Assembly (NCBI RefSeq): GCF_900113015.1
Contig: NZ_FONV01000009.1
Coordinates: forward strand, 1 to 64,000
Direction of reading: 5' to 3'
From: Actinoplanes philippinensis
GTDB taxonomy: Bacteria; Actinomycetota; Actinomycetes; Mycobacteriales; Micromonosporaceae
Length of the DNA: 64,000 nucleotides
This document shows positions 16,725-25,396 of this stretch, piece by piece. Below the pieces are notes generated by a model. That model ran no database searches. It was not told where the DNA came from and was given only the letters and a program-made list of their open reading frames with translations. Every line of letters starts with the position of its first letter. The stretch's first letter is position 1. Both the position numbers and the translations under genes were made by a program.

Positions 16725-18769
16725 CTGTCTCTCCTGATTCGGTTGAACAGGCGGGTGGGACGGCGCTGCCGGGGCAGCAGGTCACGGATCCGGCCGGCGT
16801 GCCGCCAGGCGGTGGCGGCGTCGGCGGCGGTCGGCTGGTGGGCGGCGAACAGGCCACGGTCCAGAAGCCGGGTCAGCGCCGCCAGTTCGGTCAGCGCGGG
16901 TATCCAGCGGCGCGTCACGATCTCGGGGTCCGCGTGGGTGGACACCGCGGCGGCGCCGATGTGGACCGTGCGGTGGCTGTCGCCCGGCCCGGCCCGGTAA
17001 CCGGCCCGGGCCAGGGTGTCCAGGGTGTCGGCGAAGGCGCCCGCGAGGCTGTCGGCGGGCGGGCCGGCACGCCGCCGTCGCCGCCGGAGACGAATTGCCG
17101 CCGCGACGATGATCCATCGGCCGAGGAGCAGGGCGAGCACCACTGCCGGTACGAGCCACAGCAGGTCACGGCGGCCGTCGAGCACACCGGGGCTCGGCGC
17201 CGCCGCCGGCGGGATCGCGGTGGTGATGATGTCGGGAACGGGTTCCGCCGAGACGGCCGGCGCCGCCGACGGGGCGGGCATCGTCAGCGCCGGAGGTCCG
17301 GGCCGGGGCCCCGGGGCGGCGACGCCGAGCGGGTCGAGGGCCACCCAGCCCACGCCGTCGAAACGGACCTCCGGCCAGACCGCGACGTCTCCGGCCCGGA
17401 CCCGGCGGACACCGCCGGGATCCGCGGCGGGCGGGTCGAAACCGACCACGATCCGGGCCGGCAGGCCGAGCCGCCGGGCGGCGAGCACGAAGATCGGGAC
17501 GATCTGCTCGGCGCTTCCGGCCCCGCCGGTGAGCACCGCTGCCAGCCGTGCGGGGCTGTGCCCGGGTTCGCCGGACGGCCGGTTCGCCAGGGTCCGCAGG
17601 CGGGCGGCGAGCAGGGTGGCGCGCCGGCCGGGGCTCGGCTCGGCCGCGATCGGGCCGGTGAGGGCGAGGACCTCCGGCGGCGTTCCCGGTGGCAACCGCA
17701 GCGCCGGATCCGTCCCGTCGTCGACACCCACGGTGAGCGCGGCGATGTCCGCGGACGAGGTGACGGCGTCCGACGGCGGCGGGAACGAGGCGACCCGGTA
17801 GGTGAACCCGGCGTGCAGTGGGTCGGTGCTCAGGACCAGGCCGGTCGACGGGTCGGCGGCGAACACGTCACCGTCACCGGTGGCCAGCCGGGCGCCGGCG
17901 GGCGCGGGAAGGGCGTGACCGCGCAGGCCGTCCACGGTGATCACGGTGGTGACGGCGCCGGGCGGGACGGCCGGTCCGGTGCGCCGATAGCGGGCCGCGC
18001 TCGACCAGCGCAATCCGTCGTACGTGTCCAGGGCGGCCAGCCGCAGCCGTCCGCCGGCGGCCGGGCCGTCCACGTGGAACAGCGGTGTCTCCGGGGCGGC
18101 CAGCCAGCCCGCGACCTGGTCAAGAGGGCTGCGACCGCCGAGCGGCAGCCCCGCCTGGGTCAGGTGATCCCGCGGATCGATCCGGTCCCGGACGGGCAGC
18201 GGCACCGCGATCAGCGCCACGGCCACGACCGCCGCGCCCGAAGCCACGGCCGCGGGCCATCGGCCGTGTCCCCGCGCGGTGAACCTTGCCGTGATCAAGG
18301 CTGCGACCAGCAATATCGCGGGTCCCGGGCCGCCCGGCGTCAGCGTTCCGGTGCTCAGGGGCACGGCGGCCAGCAGCGGTACGACCGCGGGCAGCGCCGC
18401 CCACCAGCTGCCCGTTGCGCGTAGCGCGAGGGTCGTGGCGATCCAGACCAGCCCGAACGGCACGGCCATCGCCGCCGGATCCGGGTAGGCGGGCGGTGTC
18501 GTGGCCAGCAGCCGCCCCCAGCCGTCCCAGAACCCGGCCGGCACGGCTGTCAGCGCCTGCCGGCCGAGTGAGCCGCTGAGCGTCATCGCGCCGGCCGGCA
18601 CCAGCAGGGCCAGCGACAACGCCGTGCCGGCCACGGTGGCGACGAGCGGCACCGTGACTGCCACCAGGACCGGTGTCACCACGGCCGTGCCGAGCACCGG
18701 CACGAACGCCAGGCCGCTCGCGAAACACGCCACCGCGACCAGCACCCGCGCCACCACCAGCCGGATCAT
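16721..18769 (-). CDS. TgpA-like membrane protein with a catalytically degenerate transglutaminase fold
   Basis: This 682-residue protein has about six N-terminal membrane segments, an extracellular region with a transglutaminase-core-like domain (about residues 380-500), a Pro/Ala linker, another membrane segment and a basic cytoplasmic tail. The core is recognisable from LAARRLGLPARIVVGF and AVWPEVRFDGVGWVALDP. However, the usual catalytic Cys before EQ is Ala (GSAEQ), and the His of the HAW motif is also replaced (DVAVWPEV). The Asp is kept. It is therefore probably a binding scaffold rather than a peptidase or cross-linker. It overlaps both neighbours by 4 bp. Confidence 0.82.
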   Translation of the reverse strand: MIRLVVARVLVAVACFASGLAFVPVLGTAVVTPVLVAVTVPLVATVAGTALSLALLVPAGAMTLSGSLGRQALTAVPAGFWDGWGRLLATTPPAYPDPAAMAVPFGLVWIATTLALRATGSWWAALPAVVPLLAAVPLSTGTLTPGGPGPAILLVAALITARFTARGHGRWPAAVASGAAVVAVALIAVPLPVRDRIDPRDHLTQAGLPLGGRSPLDQVAGWLAAPETPLFHVDGPAAGGRLRLAALDTYDGLRWSSAARYRRTGPAVPPGAVTTVITVDGLRGHALPAPAGARLATGDGDVFAADPSTGLVLSTDPLHAGFTYRVASFPPPSDAVTSSADIAALTVGVDDGTDPALRLPPGTPPEVLALTGPIAAEPSPGRRATLLAARLRTLANRPSGEPGHSPARLAAVLTGGAGSAEQIVPIFVLAARRLGLPARIVVGFDPPAADPGGVRRVRAGDVAVWPEVRFDGVGWVALDPLGVAAPGPRPGPPALTMPAPSAAPAVSAEPVPDIITTAIPPAAAPSPGVLDGRRDLLWLVPAVVLALLLGRWIIVAAAIRLRRRRRRAGPPADSLAGAFADTLDTLARAGYRAGPGDSHRTVHIGAAAVSTHADPEIVTRRWIPALTELAALTRLLDRGLFAAHQPTAADAATAWRHAGRIRDLLPRQRRPTRLFNRIRRDR

Positions 18770-19968
18770 CGGCTGCTCCGGTGCCGCAGCGCGGCGTGCC
18801 AGCCGGCGGCGAGGTCGGCCGCGCTTCCGGCGGTGACGACCTGCCAGCGGGTGGCGGTGCCGGCCGCTCTTCCAGTGGTGACGGTCTGCGGGCCGGAGGC
18901 GGGGTCGGTCGGGTTTCCGGTGGTGGCGGGGTGCGGGCGGGCGATGAGGGGCGGGCCGGTGGTGGCGGGCGCCTCGGTCGTGCGTACCACCAAGGTCTGT
19001 TCGAAGCCCTGCGCCGCTCGGCTGAGCGCCCGCGTCCGTGGGTCGGCGTCGGAGATCACGGCGAGGATCGCGGCGCGTGTGGACGGCGGGCGTGCCGCCC
19101 ACAGACCGCCCGTGCCGGCAGCGTCGGGCCCGATCCGGGCGAGCGTGTCGAGGATCCGGGTCCGGTCCGCGGGCCGCCCGGCACCGGACAGCCGCAACCC
19201 GCCGGTGGTGAGCAGCCGGAACGCGACCCCGGACGCCGCGCAGGCGCACAGCAGGGTGGCGGCCAGGTCGAGGCGCGTCTCGAAGCCGTCGTCGTCCGGG
19301 CCGGTCGTGTCGAGCAGCACCACCAGCTCGCCGGTCTCGGTGCGGGCCGGTGGCCGGACCAGCAGCGTGCCCCGATGGGCGGACGGACGCCAGGCGATGT
19401 GCCGCACGTCGTCGCCGTGGTGGTAGTCGCGTAGCGCGTCGCCGGCCGTGATGGCGGTGGAACGGCGACGGCCCAGCGGATCGGTGAGGGCCGCCGCCAC
19501 CGGATGGACCAGAACGGTCACAGCCGTGCCGCCGGCGGGACCGTCGCGGCGGGCGAGGCCGAACGGGTCGGTGCGGTGGCAGCGGGCCGGGCCGACGGTG
19601 AGTTCCCCGCGCCGGGCGGTCGGCAGGGCGGCCCGCAGCGGGAGCTGTTCGCCGCCGGCGAGCCGGGGGATCACCGCGGGCGTGGCCGGGGCGAGGCCGA
19701 GCACCGCCGGGCGGGTGCGGCCGCCCCGCGCCGTCATCGTCGTCCCGACCGCCACGTCGGCGCCGCGGGGCACCCGCAGCGCGGTCGCCGACAGCGGGCC
19801 GGGGACCGGGAACCGCCCGGCGACCTGCAGGACCCCGGCGAGCGGCGCGCACACGGCGGCCGCGGCGAGCGGCACCAGCTCCGGATAGCCGAGCAGCCAC
19901 GCGCCGGCGCCGACCAGCGACCCGGCGCCGAGCAGGGCCCGGCCGGCGGCGGTGAGCACGCCGGTCAC
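18766..19968 (-). CDS. DUF58-domain protein of the MoxR operon
   Basis: The 400-residue protein starts at the GTG at 19968, which overlaps the MoxR stop (GTGA). Two hydrophobic segments near the N-terminus are followed by a beta-rich region. The DUF58 core has the hallmark GDDVRHIAWRPSAHRGTLLVRP-like stretch near residue 220, then a vWA-like fold (VVLLDTTGPDDDGF). DUF58 proteins are usual partners of MoxR ATPases and are thought to act as membrane-side clients or adaptors. Its end overlaps the next gene by ATGA, so co-translation is expected. Confidence 0.88.
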   Translation of the reverse strand: MTGVLTAAGRALLGAGSLVGAGAWLLGYPELVPLAAAAVCAPLAGVLQVAGRFPVPGPLSATALRVPRGADVAVGTTMTARGGRTRPAVLGLAPATPAVIPRLAGGEQLPLRAALPTARRGELTVGPARCHRTDPFGLARRDGPAGGTAVTVLVHPVAAALTDPLGRRRSTAITAGDALRDYHHGDDVRHIAWRPSAHRGTLLVRPPARTETGELVVLLDTTGPDDDGFETRLDLAATLLCACAASGVAFRLLTTGGLRLSGAGRPADRTRILDTLARIGPDAAGTGGLWAARPPSTRAAILAVISDADPRTRALSRAAQGFEQTLVVRTTEAPATTGPPLIARPHPATTGNPTDPASGPQTVTTGRAAGTATRWQVVTAGSAADLAAGWHAALRHRSSR

Positions 19969-20963
19969 CGGTCCGTGCGGTGGCGCGGCACCGGGACCGT
20001 CGCCAGCGCGTCGGTCACCACGTCGGCGGCGGTGCGCCCGTCCGCCTCCTCGGCGGGGCCGAGCAGGATCCGGTGGGTGAAGACGTACGGCGCCAGCCCA
20101 CGCACGTCGTCGGGATGCACGTGGTCGCGCCCGTCGACGGCCGCCCACACCTGCACGGCCCGCTGCAGGGCGACCGCGCCGCGCGGGCTGACGCCGAGCG
20201 AGTCCCCGGCGCGTTCCCGGGTCGCCGCGGCGAGCCGCACGACGTACCGGGCCAGTTCGGCGCCGACGTGCACCCGGCGGGCCGCGGCGGTCATCGCGGC
20301 GACCTGCTCGGCGGTGAGGACGGTGCCGGCCCGGCGCTCGGCGGGCCCGCGGCCCTCCCGGTCGGCGGCGAGGATGGCCAACTCGGACGCCTCGTCGGGG
20401 TAGCCCATGGCGATCCGCATCAGGAACCGGTCGAGCTGTGCCTCGGGCAGCGGGTAGGTGCCCTCCATGCCGATCGGGTTCTGGGTGGCCAGCACCATGA
20501 ACGGCCGGGCTGTCGGGCGGGCCGTGCCGTCGACCGTGACCTGCCGTTCGGCCATCACCTCCAGCAGCGCCGACTGTGTCTTGGGCGAGGCCCGGTTGAC
20601 CTCGTCGGCGATGACCAGGTTGGCGAAGACCGGGCCCTCGTGGAACTGGAACAGCCCGGTGCCGGGGTGGTAGACGGTGACGCCGGTGATGTCGGCGGGC
20701 ATCGAGTCCGACGTGAACTGGATCCGGGCGAGGGTTCCGTCGATCGAGTCGGCGAGCGCCCGGGCCAGCGACGTCTTGCCGACGCCCGGCACGTCCTCGA
20801 TGAGCAGGTGCCCCTCGGCGAGCAGGCAGGTCACGGCGAGCCGCACCTGCTCGTGTTTGCCGGCCACCACCTGTTCGACGTTGGCGGCCAGGGCCGCGGC
20901 GAGATCCCGGAACCGTTCGAACGGCATCTCCGGCGCGGTGGTGAGGATCGTGCTCTGGGCCAT
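19965..20963 (-). CDS. MoxR-family AAA+ ATPase
   Basis: This cytosolic AAA+ ATPase has 332 residues. Walker A is VPGVGKTS, Walker B IADEVNRA, sensor 1 lies in LATQNP, and the arginine finger region is in EAQLDRFLMRI. The C-terminal lid helix bundle is complete. MoxR proteins act as chaperone-like remodelers for vWA/DUF58 partners and associated membrane or secreted proteins. The ATG at 20963 is preferred because alignable MoxR sequence starts right after it. It is separated from the beta-propeller gene by 41 bp and overlaps the DUF58 gene. Confidence 0.93.
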   Translation of the reverse strand: MAQSTILTTAPEMPFERFRDLAAALAANVEQVVAGKHEQVRLAVTCLLAEGHLLIEDVPGVGKTSLARALADSIDGTLARIQFTSDSMPADITGVTVYHPGTGLFQFHEGPVFANLVIADEVNRASPKTQSALLEVMAERQVTVDGTARPTARPFMVLATQNPIGMEGTYPLPEAQLDRFLMRIAMGYPDEASELAILAADREGRGPAERRAGTVLTAEQVAAMTAAARRVHVGAELARYVVRLAAATRERAGDSLGVSPRGAVALQRAVQVWAAVDGRDHVHPDDVRGLAPYVFTHRILLGPAEEADGRTAADVVTDALATVPVPRHRTDR

Positions 20964-21004
20964 CGGTCCTGCCTCGTTGCTCGATGTGGACGTGCGGGTG
21001 TGGC

Positions 21005-22714
21005 CTACGACGCGGCCAGCGTGACGGTGGCGGTGAACCGGTTCACCACCAGCGAGTGGAACTTCTGCCCGTTGACCTCGGCCCACGTCTCGGACCGGGC
21101 GGTGTAGGTGAGCGTCATGACGTCGGGTTCGCCGAGCCGTACGGTCCCGGTGACCTCGAGGGTGTTGTGGGCGGTGTCCGGGATGTCGAACTCGGACGAG
21201 GCGGCCCAGGTGACCCGGGAACCGTTGACCCGGTAGCCGCCGGTGGCCGGGAGCAGGGTCGAGGCGATGCCGGGCGCCCGGAAGCCGATGCCGCCGCCCC
21301 GGGTCAGCCGCCAGGTGGCGCCGCTGAGCTTGGCCCGGTCGCGGGCCGCCGATCCGGGTCCTTCGAGGTGCTGCAGGGAGCGGATCGACGCGACCCGGTA
21401 GGTGACCGGCACGGTCAGCGCCGGCCCGGTCGGCGTGGGTTTCGGTCTCGGTCTCGTCGGCTCCGGTTTCGAAGGCGCCGGTTCCGGCCGGGAGGTGGGC
21501 GGCGAGCTACGGGACGGCCTGGGGCTGGACGTCCGTGACGGCCGTGGCGAGGCGCTCGGCGACGGCGAGGCGCTCGGTGTCGGAGAGGCGCTGGGCGACG
21601 CGCTCGGTGTCGGAGAGGGCGCCGGCCGCCGCGTGTACTTCAGGATCGGCCGGACCGTCTCCCCGTCGCTGACCAGGGCGTGCGGCCCGCCCGGCTCGTT
21701 GGCCCAGAGCAGCTCGTTGACGACGGAGACCTCGACGCCGGCCGGATACCCGGTGACCACCAGCGGCGGCAGCGGCTCGCCGGTGTCCAGGTCGTGACGC
21801 AGCACCCGGCCGGAGCCGGGCACGTACACGACGGAGCCGTACACCGCCGGCGGCCCGCGGTCGCCGGGCCCGCCGTCGAGCGGGACCTGCCGGACCGGCT
21901 GGTCGCGCCGCAGCAACAGCAGGACCCCGGCGTCCACGTCCACGATCGGCAGCACCGGCCCGGCCGTCGCGGGCGGTGTCGCGAGGTCCCCGGACGTGCC
22001 CGGGGGCAGCGCCGGCCACGACGTGACCGCCCCACCGGCGTCGACCTCGACGACCATCCGTTTCGTCCGGTCGACCAGGATCGCGCCGTCCCCGTGTCCG
22101 ACGAGCGCGACGTCGTCGCCGTAGAAGGCGGTGGCCACGGCCGGCCCGGCACGGCCGTCGCGGATCGGCACGACAGCGCCGAGCGGGATGCTGTACGCCC
22201 ACAGGCCGCCGTCCGGACGCCCGAGGACCGCGCCGATCGGCGGCAGCAGACCGACCGGCTCCCCGCGTGGCTCCAGCGTGTCCGGGTCGACCTCGGCGAC
22301 CGATCCGTCGCCCGGCGTGACGACGTAGCGCCGGTCACCGGCGACGGCGAGGAGCACCTCGGCCGGATAGTCCCGCTCGGCCGCGACGGTGAGGGTCCGG
22401 GCGCTGATCCGGCTGATCCGGCGGGCGTCGACGTCGGTGACGTACACGTCCGGGTCCGCGTGGTCCACCCGGAGGCGGTGGCCGGCGGATCCGGCCGGCT
22501 CGACGGTGGCGCCGACCCGCGCCGCGAGCCCGTTCACCTCCGACAGCACGCCGGGTACGGTGCTGGGCAGCCACGCGGTCGCGCCGGCCGGCTCCGGCTC
22601 CGGGCGGGCCGGGTCGCCGGTGCCGCTCACCACGACCGCGGCGGCCAGCGCGGCCGCCGTCGCGCCGGTGGCCACGCCGTTGCGGCGGGCCAGCCGCGCC
22701 AGGCGGGCGATCAC
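21005..22714 (-). CDS. Membrane-anchored beta-propeller protein with Pro/Ser stalk and C-terminal beta domain
   Basis: The 569-residue protein starts at GTG 22714, overlapping the metallopeptidase stop (GTGA). One N-terminal membrane segment follows a short basic cytoplasmic tail. An extracellular beta-propeller-like region (about 60-340) has repeated VYVTDVDARRISRIS and VAEVDPDTLEPRG type strands, as in PQQ/YVTN-like or fibronectin-associated repeats. A Ser/Pro/Arg linker (about 340-410) leads to a beta-sandwich C-terminal domain of about 140 residues. I do not know a name for the family. Its place among the MoxR genes suggests it is an envelope-side component of that system. Confidence 0.75.
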   Translation of the reverse strand: MIARLARLARRNGVATGATAAALAAAVVVSGTGDPARPEPEPAGATAWLPSTVPGVLSEVNGLAARVGATVEPAGSAGHRLRVDHADPDVYVTDVDARRISRISARTLTVAAERDYPAEVLLAVAGDRRYVVTPGDGSVAEVDPDTLEPRGEPVGLLPPIGAVLGRPDGGLWAYSIPLGAVVPIRDGRAGPAVATAFYGDDVALVGHGDGAILVDRTKRMVVEVDAGGAVTSWPALPPGTSGDLATPPATAGPVLPIVDVDAGVLLLLRRDQPVRQVPLDGGPGDRGPPAVYGSVVYVPGSGRVLRHDLDTGEPLPPLVVTGYPAGVEVSVVNELLWANEPGGPHALVSDGETVRPILKYTRRPAPSPTPSASPSASPTPSASPSPSASPRPSRTSSPRPSRSSPPTSRPEPAPSKPEPTRPRPKPTPTGPALTVPVTYRVASIRSLQHLEGPGSAARDRAKLSGATWRLTRGGGIGFRAPGIASTLLPATGGYRVNGSRVTWAASSEFDIPDTAHNTLEVTGTVRLGEPDVMTLTYTARSETWAEVNGQKFHSLVVNRFTATVTLAAS

Positions 22715-24384
22715 CGGCCGGCCTCGACCGCGAGGACCACCGTCGCCGACACGTCGCTGGCCGGGCCGGTGGCCGGTACGCGCGTCCACAGCAGCCGTCC
22801 CGACGGGGGAGCGCCGCCCAGGTCGGCGTGCAGTTCCGCGGAGCCGGTCCCGCCGCCGGGCAGCGCCTCGTGGACGACCACCCGATATCCGCCGGACGAC
22901 ACCTTCCAGCAGGTCCCGGAGACCTGCCGGCCGGTCCGCGGGAAAAGCCACGTGGCGGTGCCCCGCTCGGGCAGCGTCCAGACGGTGCCGATCACCGTCG
23001 CGCGGATCGTCCCGGCGCTGTCCGGTCCGGCGTGCACCGCCACGTCACGCGCGTCGACGACCCGGACCACGACCGGGTCGCGGCCCGTCCGGGACGGCAC
23101 GGCGGCGTCCGGCCCGGCGAACCGCTCGCCGGGCGTGAACGGATAGTCCGCACCCCAACCCTGGAGATCCGGCGCGGGACGCAGCGCCAGCAGCAGCGCG
23201 GCCGTCGTGATCATGGCCACCACGGGCGCGCCGGCCGTCGTACGGCGCGCCGGCGCCACCGTCCGGACGCCGGACCACGCGCGCGTCCACGACCTCGCGG
23301 CCAGGGGCCACACGATCAGCACCACCGCGCCGACGGCACAGATTGACGTCCCGGAGCGGATCAGCCAGCTGTAGGCGGGCCCGTACCAGTAGGCCACCCG
23401 CGGCCCGAACCCGTCCTCGGCCACCCAGGTCACGCCCGCGGCGACGGCGAGCAGCACGGCCTCCCCGGCGAGCACCACCGGGACGGCGACCGCCATGGCC
23501 GTGCCCGAGCCCGGCGCGAGAGTGCGCACCAGCCGCCGCAGCGCCTTCGGCGGGTGGGTCAGGAGATTGCGGGGGTACGATCGGCCGCTCCCGACAGCAC
23601 GACCCAGATCGGCCTCACCCGCGACCGCGACGGCGAACCGGTCGGCCGCCAGCTCCGCGGCCCACAGCACCGCGACGGGTGTCACGACCGCGCCGGGCGC
23701 CGCGGCCAGCGCGAGCGGCAGGAGCCGGTTGACCGGGACGAACACGCGCCAGTCCAGATCGAGCAGCGCGGGCGGGATCAGCACCAGGATCGTGTAGAGC
23801 GGCGCCCACGCCCTGGCCAGCAGCGGATACGGTCCGAGCATGCCGAGCAGCACGTGATCACCGGCGCGCAGGTGGCCGATCTCGTGCAGCAGCAGCGCCC
23901 TGGCCGCGCCGGGATCCTCACGCCAGAGCTTGTGGAACGGCCGCAGCACGATGATCACCGGCCGCCACCCGGCTCGGATGCACACCTTGGCCGTGCCGTG
24001 CGGTGGGCGCTCGTGGGTCACGACAGTGGCCCGTGGCACGTACCGCTGAACGTAGACGGTCATCTCGCCGACGACCCCGGACGGATCCCGGTCGTCGCGG
24101 CTTCCCCGCCGGTCGGCGCGCGTGCCACGCAGGCCGGGGAGCAGGGCGAGCGCGAGCGCGGCCGCCACCGACACGCCGGGCAGGATCGCGCCGAGATCCA
24201 GCGCCGCCACCGCCAGGGCGCTGTGCCAGTCACCGTCGCGGACCAGCGCGGACAGCACCGTGCCGATCTCCGGCTGCAGGCGCAGCACCGCGGGCAGCGA
24301 CCAGGCGGTGGCCGCCACGCCGGCGGCGCCGAAGATCCACGGCCACGGCGGATCGGCGTCGGGCAGCCGGTCAGCGGCGGTCAC
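22711..24384 (-). CDS. M48-like membrane zinc metallopeptidase
   Basis: This 557-residue multi-pass protein carries HEIGH at residues 167-171 (two zinc His and the catalytic Glu). The third ligand Glu is in ELAADRFAV at about 244, the pattern of M48 (HtpX/Ste24-like) peptidases. Hydrophobic segments flank the active site on both sides. The last 170 residues form a beta-rich domain probably outside the membrane. It starts at GTG 24384 inside the previous gene and overlaps the next one by 4 bp. It may process a membrane or envelope protein of the same operon; that is inference from context. Confidence 0.85.
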   Translation of the reverse strand: MTAADRLPDADPPWPWIFGAAGVAATAWSLPAVLRLQPEIGTVLSALVRDGDWHSALAVAALDLGAILPGVSVAAALALALLPGLRGTRADRRGSRDDRDPSGVVGEMTVYVQRYVPRATVVTHERPPHGTAKVCIRAGWRPVIIVLRPFHKLWREDPGAARALLLHEIGHLRAGDHVLLGMLGPYPLLARAWAPLYTILVLIPPALLDLDWRVFVPVNRLLPLALAAAPGAVVTPVAVLWAAELAADRFAVAVAGEADLGRAVGSGRSYPRNLLTHPPKALRRLVRTLAPGSGTAMAVAVPVVLAGEAVLLAVAAGVTWVAEDGFGPRVAYWYGPAYSWLIRSGTSICAVGAVVLIVWPLAARSWTRAWSGVRTVAPARRTTAGAPVVAMITTAALLLALRPAPDLQGWGADYPFTPGERFAGPDAAVPSRTGRDPVVVRVVDARDVAVHAGPDSAGTIRATVIGTVWTLPERGTATWLFPRTGRQVSGTCWKVSSGGYRVVVHEALPGGGTGSAELHADLGGAPPSGRLLWTRVPATGPASDVSATVVLAVEAGR

Positions 24385-24985
24385 GACGGAACCATCGGGT
24401 ACGCCGTGAGCCCTGCTCGGCAGCCGCGATCGCGGCGAGGAACCTGGCCGCCTCCTCCGGTGAGGACGCCAGGATGCGGACCGTCACCTCGACCCGGGCC
24501 GTCGCGATCTCCGGTGGCGTGTCCCGGCGGACCAGCTCCTGCTCCATCCGCTCGGCCCCGGCCAGCGCGTGCGCGGCCAGCTCCGGGTCGGCGCCGAGCG
24601 GCGGGCGGAACTGCTCGGCCGGCTTCGACCGCCGGTCCTGCAGGTACGCGGCGACCGAGGTGACCAGGCTCGCCACGGCCACGGTGTTGGCCAGCACCGC
24701 CGACTCGAGGAAGGCCCGCAGGTGCGGGCCGGCCGCCTCCAGCGCCTGCAGCAGCGCCACCATGTCGAGGACGGCGTCGACGCCGGACGCCCCGGTCCCC
24801 GAGGACGCGCGGCCGGTCAGCCCGGCACGCTGCGATCCGCCGGCCGCGAATCGTACGGCGACGCCGGGCGCGTCCACGGCCTCGTGCGGCAGCACCTCCG
24901 CCGCCAGCCGCGCCGCCCAGGCCTCCACCAGCTGCTGGTCGCCGGGCGTTTGGTGGGTCGTGTGTCGAGCGCTCAAAAGGGTCAC
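24371..24985 (-). CDS. Small protein of unknown function, first gene of the MoxR operon
   Basis: The protein has 204 residues if translated from the GTG at 24985; longer frames to 25204 exist but look like noncoding sequence. It is mostly helical, with one hydrophobic stretch near residues 105-125 (LANTVAVASLVTSVAAYL) and a C-terminal alpha/beta segment (ATARVEVTVRILASSPEEAARFLAAI). No family was recognised. Its last 14 bp overlap the metallopeptidase gene, so it is probably translated together with it. The ribosome site is weak (AAAG). Confidence 0.6.
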   Translation of the reverse strand: MTLLSARHTTHQTPGDQQLVEAWAARLAAEVLPHEAVDAPGVAVRFAAGGSQRAGLTGRASSGTGASGVDAVLDMVALLQALEAAGPHLRAFLESAVLANTVAVASLVTSVAAYLQDRRSKPAEQFRPPLGADPELAAHALAGAERMEQELVRRDTPPEIATARVEVTVRILASSPEEAARFLAAIAAAEQGSRRTRWFRRDRR

Positions 24986-25396
24986 CGCACTTTGTGATCG
25001 GTCGATTGCGGATAGGTGATACCACGGCCGAAATCGTGATCGGAACAACCCGCAACGGTGAACGGAACGAAGACTGGCCCACCGGTGCGGACCTCCCGCC
25101 GCCCGGACGATCGCCGATCGGATGATCGTCGGGAGGTGCCGGTCACCTACCCTCAACGACTGTCCGATGCGGTGGGTCACTCGCCGTCCCGGACGGAGTG
25201 ACACTCCATTGCGGACAGACCTGGAGCGCCGTCCGGTTGCCCTGGCGGACGCTTTCTATGCTGTCCGCGTGATCGACATCGTCCCGGACCGGCATCCGGT
25301 CGCCTGCCGGCGATGCCGGACGCAACCCGTGGGCGCACACGGGTTCCACGTCGACGCGACGACCAGGTCCTGACCGTCCGACCGAGAGGGATGCCC
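24986..25396. promoter_or_regulatory. 411-bp divergent promoter region before the MoxR operon
   Basis: This region separates the operon start from the divergent zinc-ribbon membrane protein gene. It holds a large imperfect dyad: ACCTCCCG at 25091-25098 pairs with CGGGAGGT at 25130-25137, and inside them GACGATC (25106-25112) pairs with GATCGTC (25124-25130). This could be a regulator site or a structured leader. A 34-codon frame from GTG 25269 with a CRRC motif is present but not convincing as a gene. Confidence 0.4.

Noticed and set aside
21480-21640. Repetitive GAGGCGCTCGGCGACG sequence
   Set aside because: It encodes the Ser/Pro linker of the beta-propeller protein and is explained by coding.
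15960-24985. Interpretation of the MoxR block as a known anti-phage system (such as CBASS, Avs or a MoxR-vWA ternary system)
   Set aside because: No nucleotide cyclase, NLR, nuclease or toxin effector is encoded. All non-MoxR parts are membrane or wall proteins.
25122-25373. Small plus-strand frame with CRRC upstream of the zinc-ribbon membrane protein
   Set aside because: No ribosome site, mostly low-complexity, and it overlaps the dyad region; not convincing as a gene.
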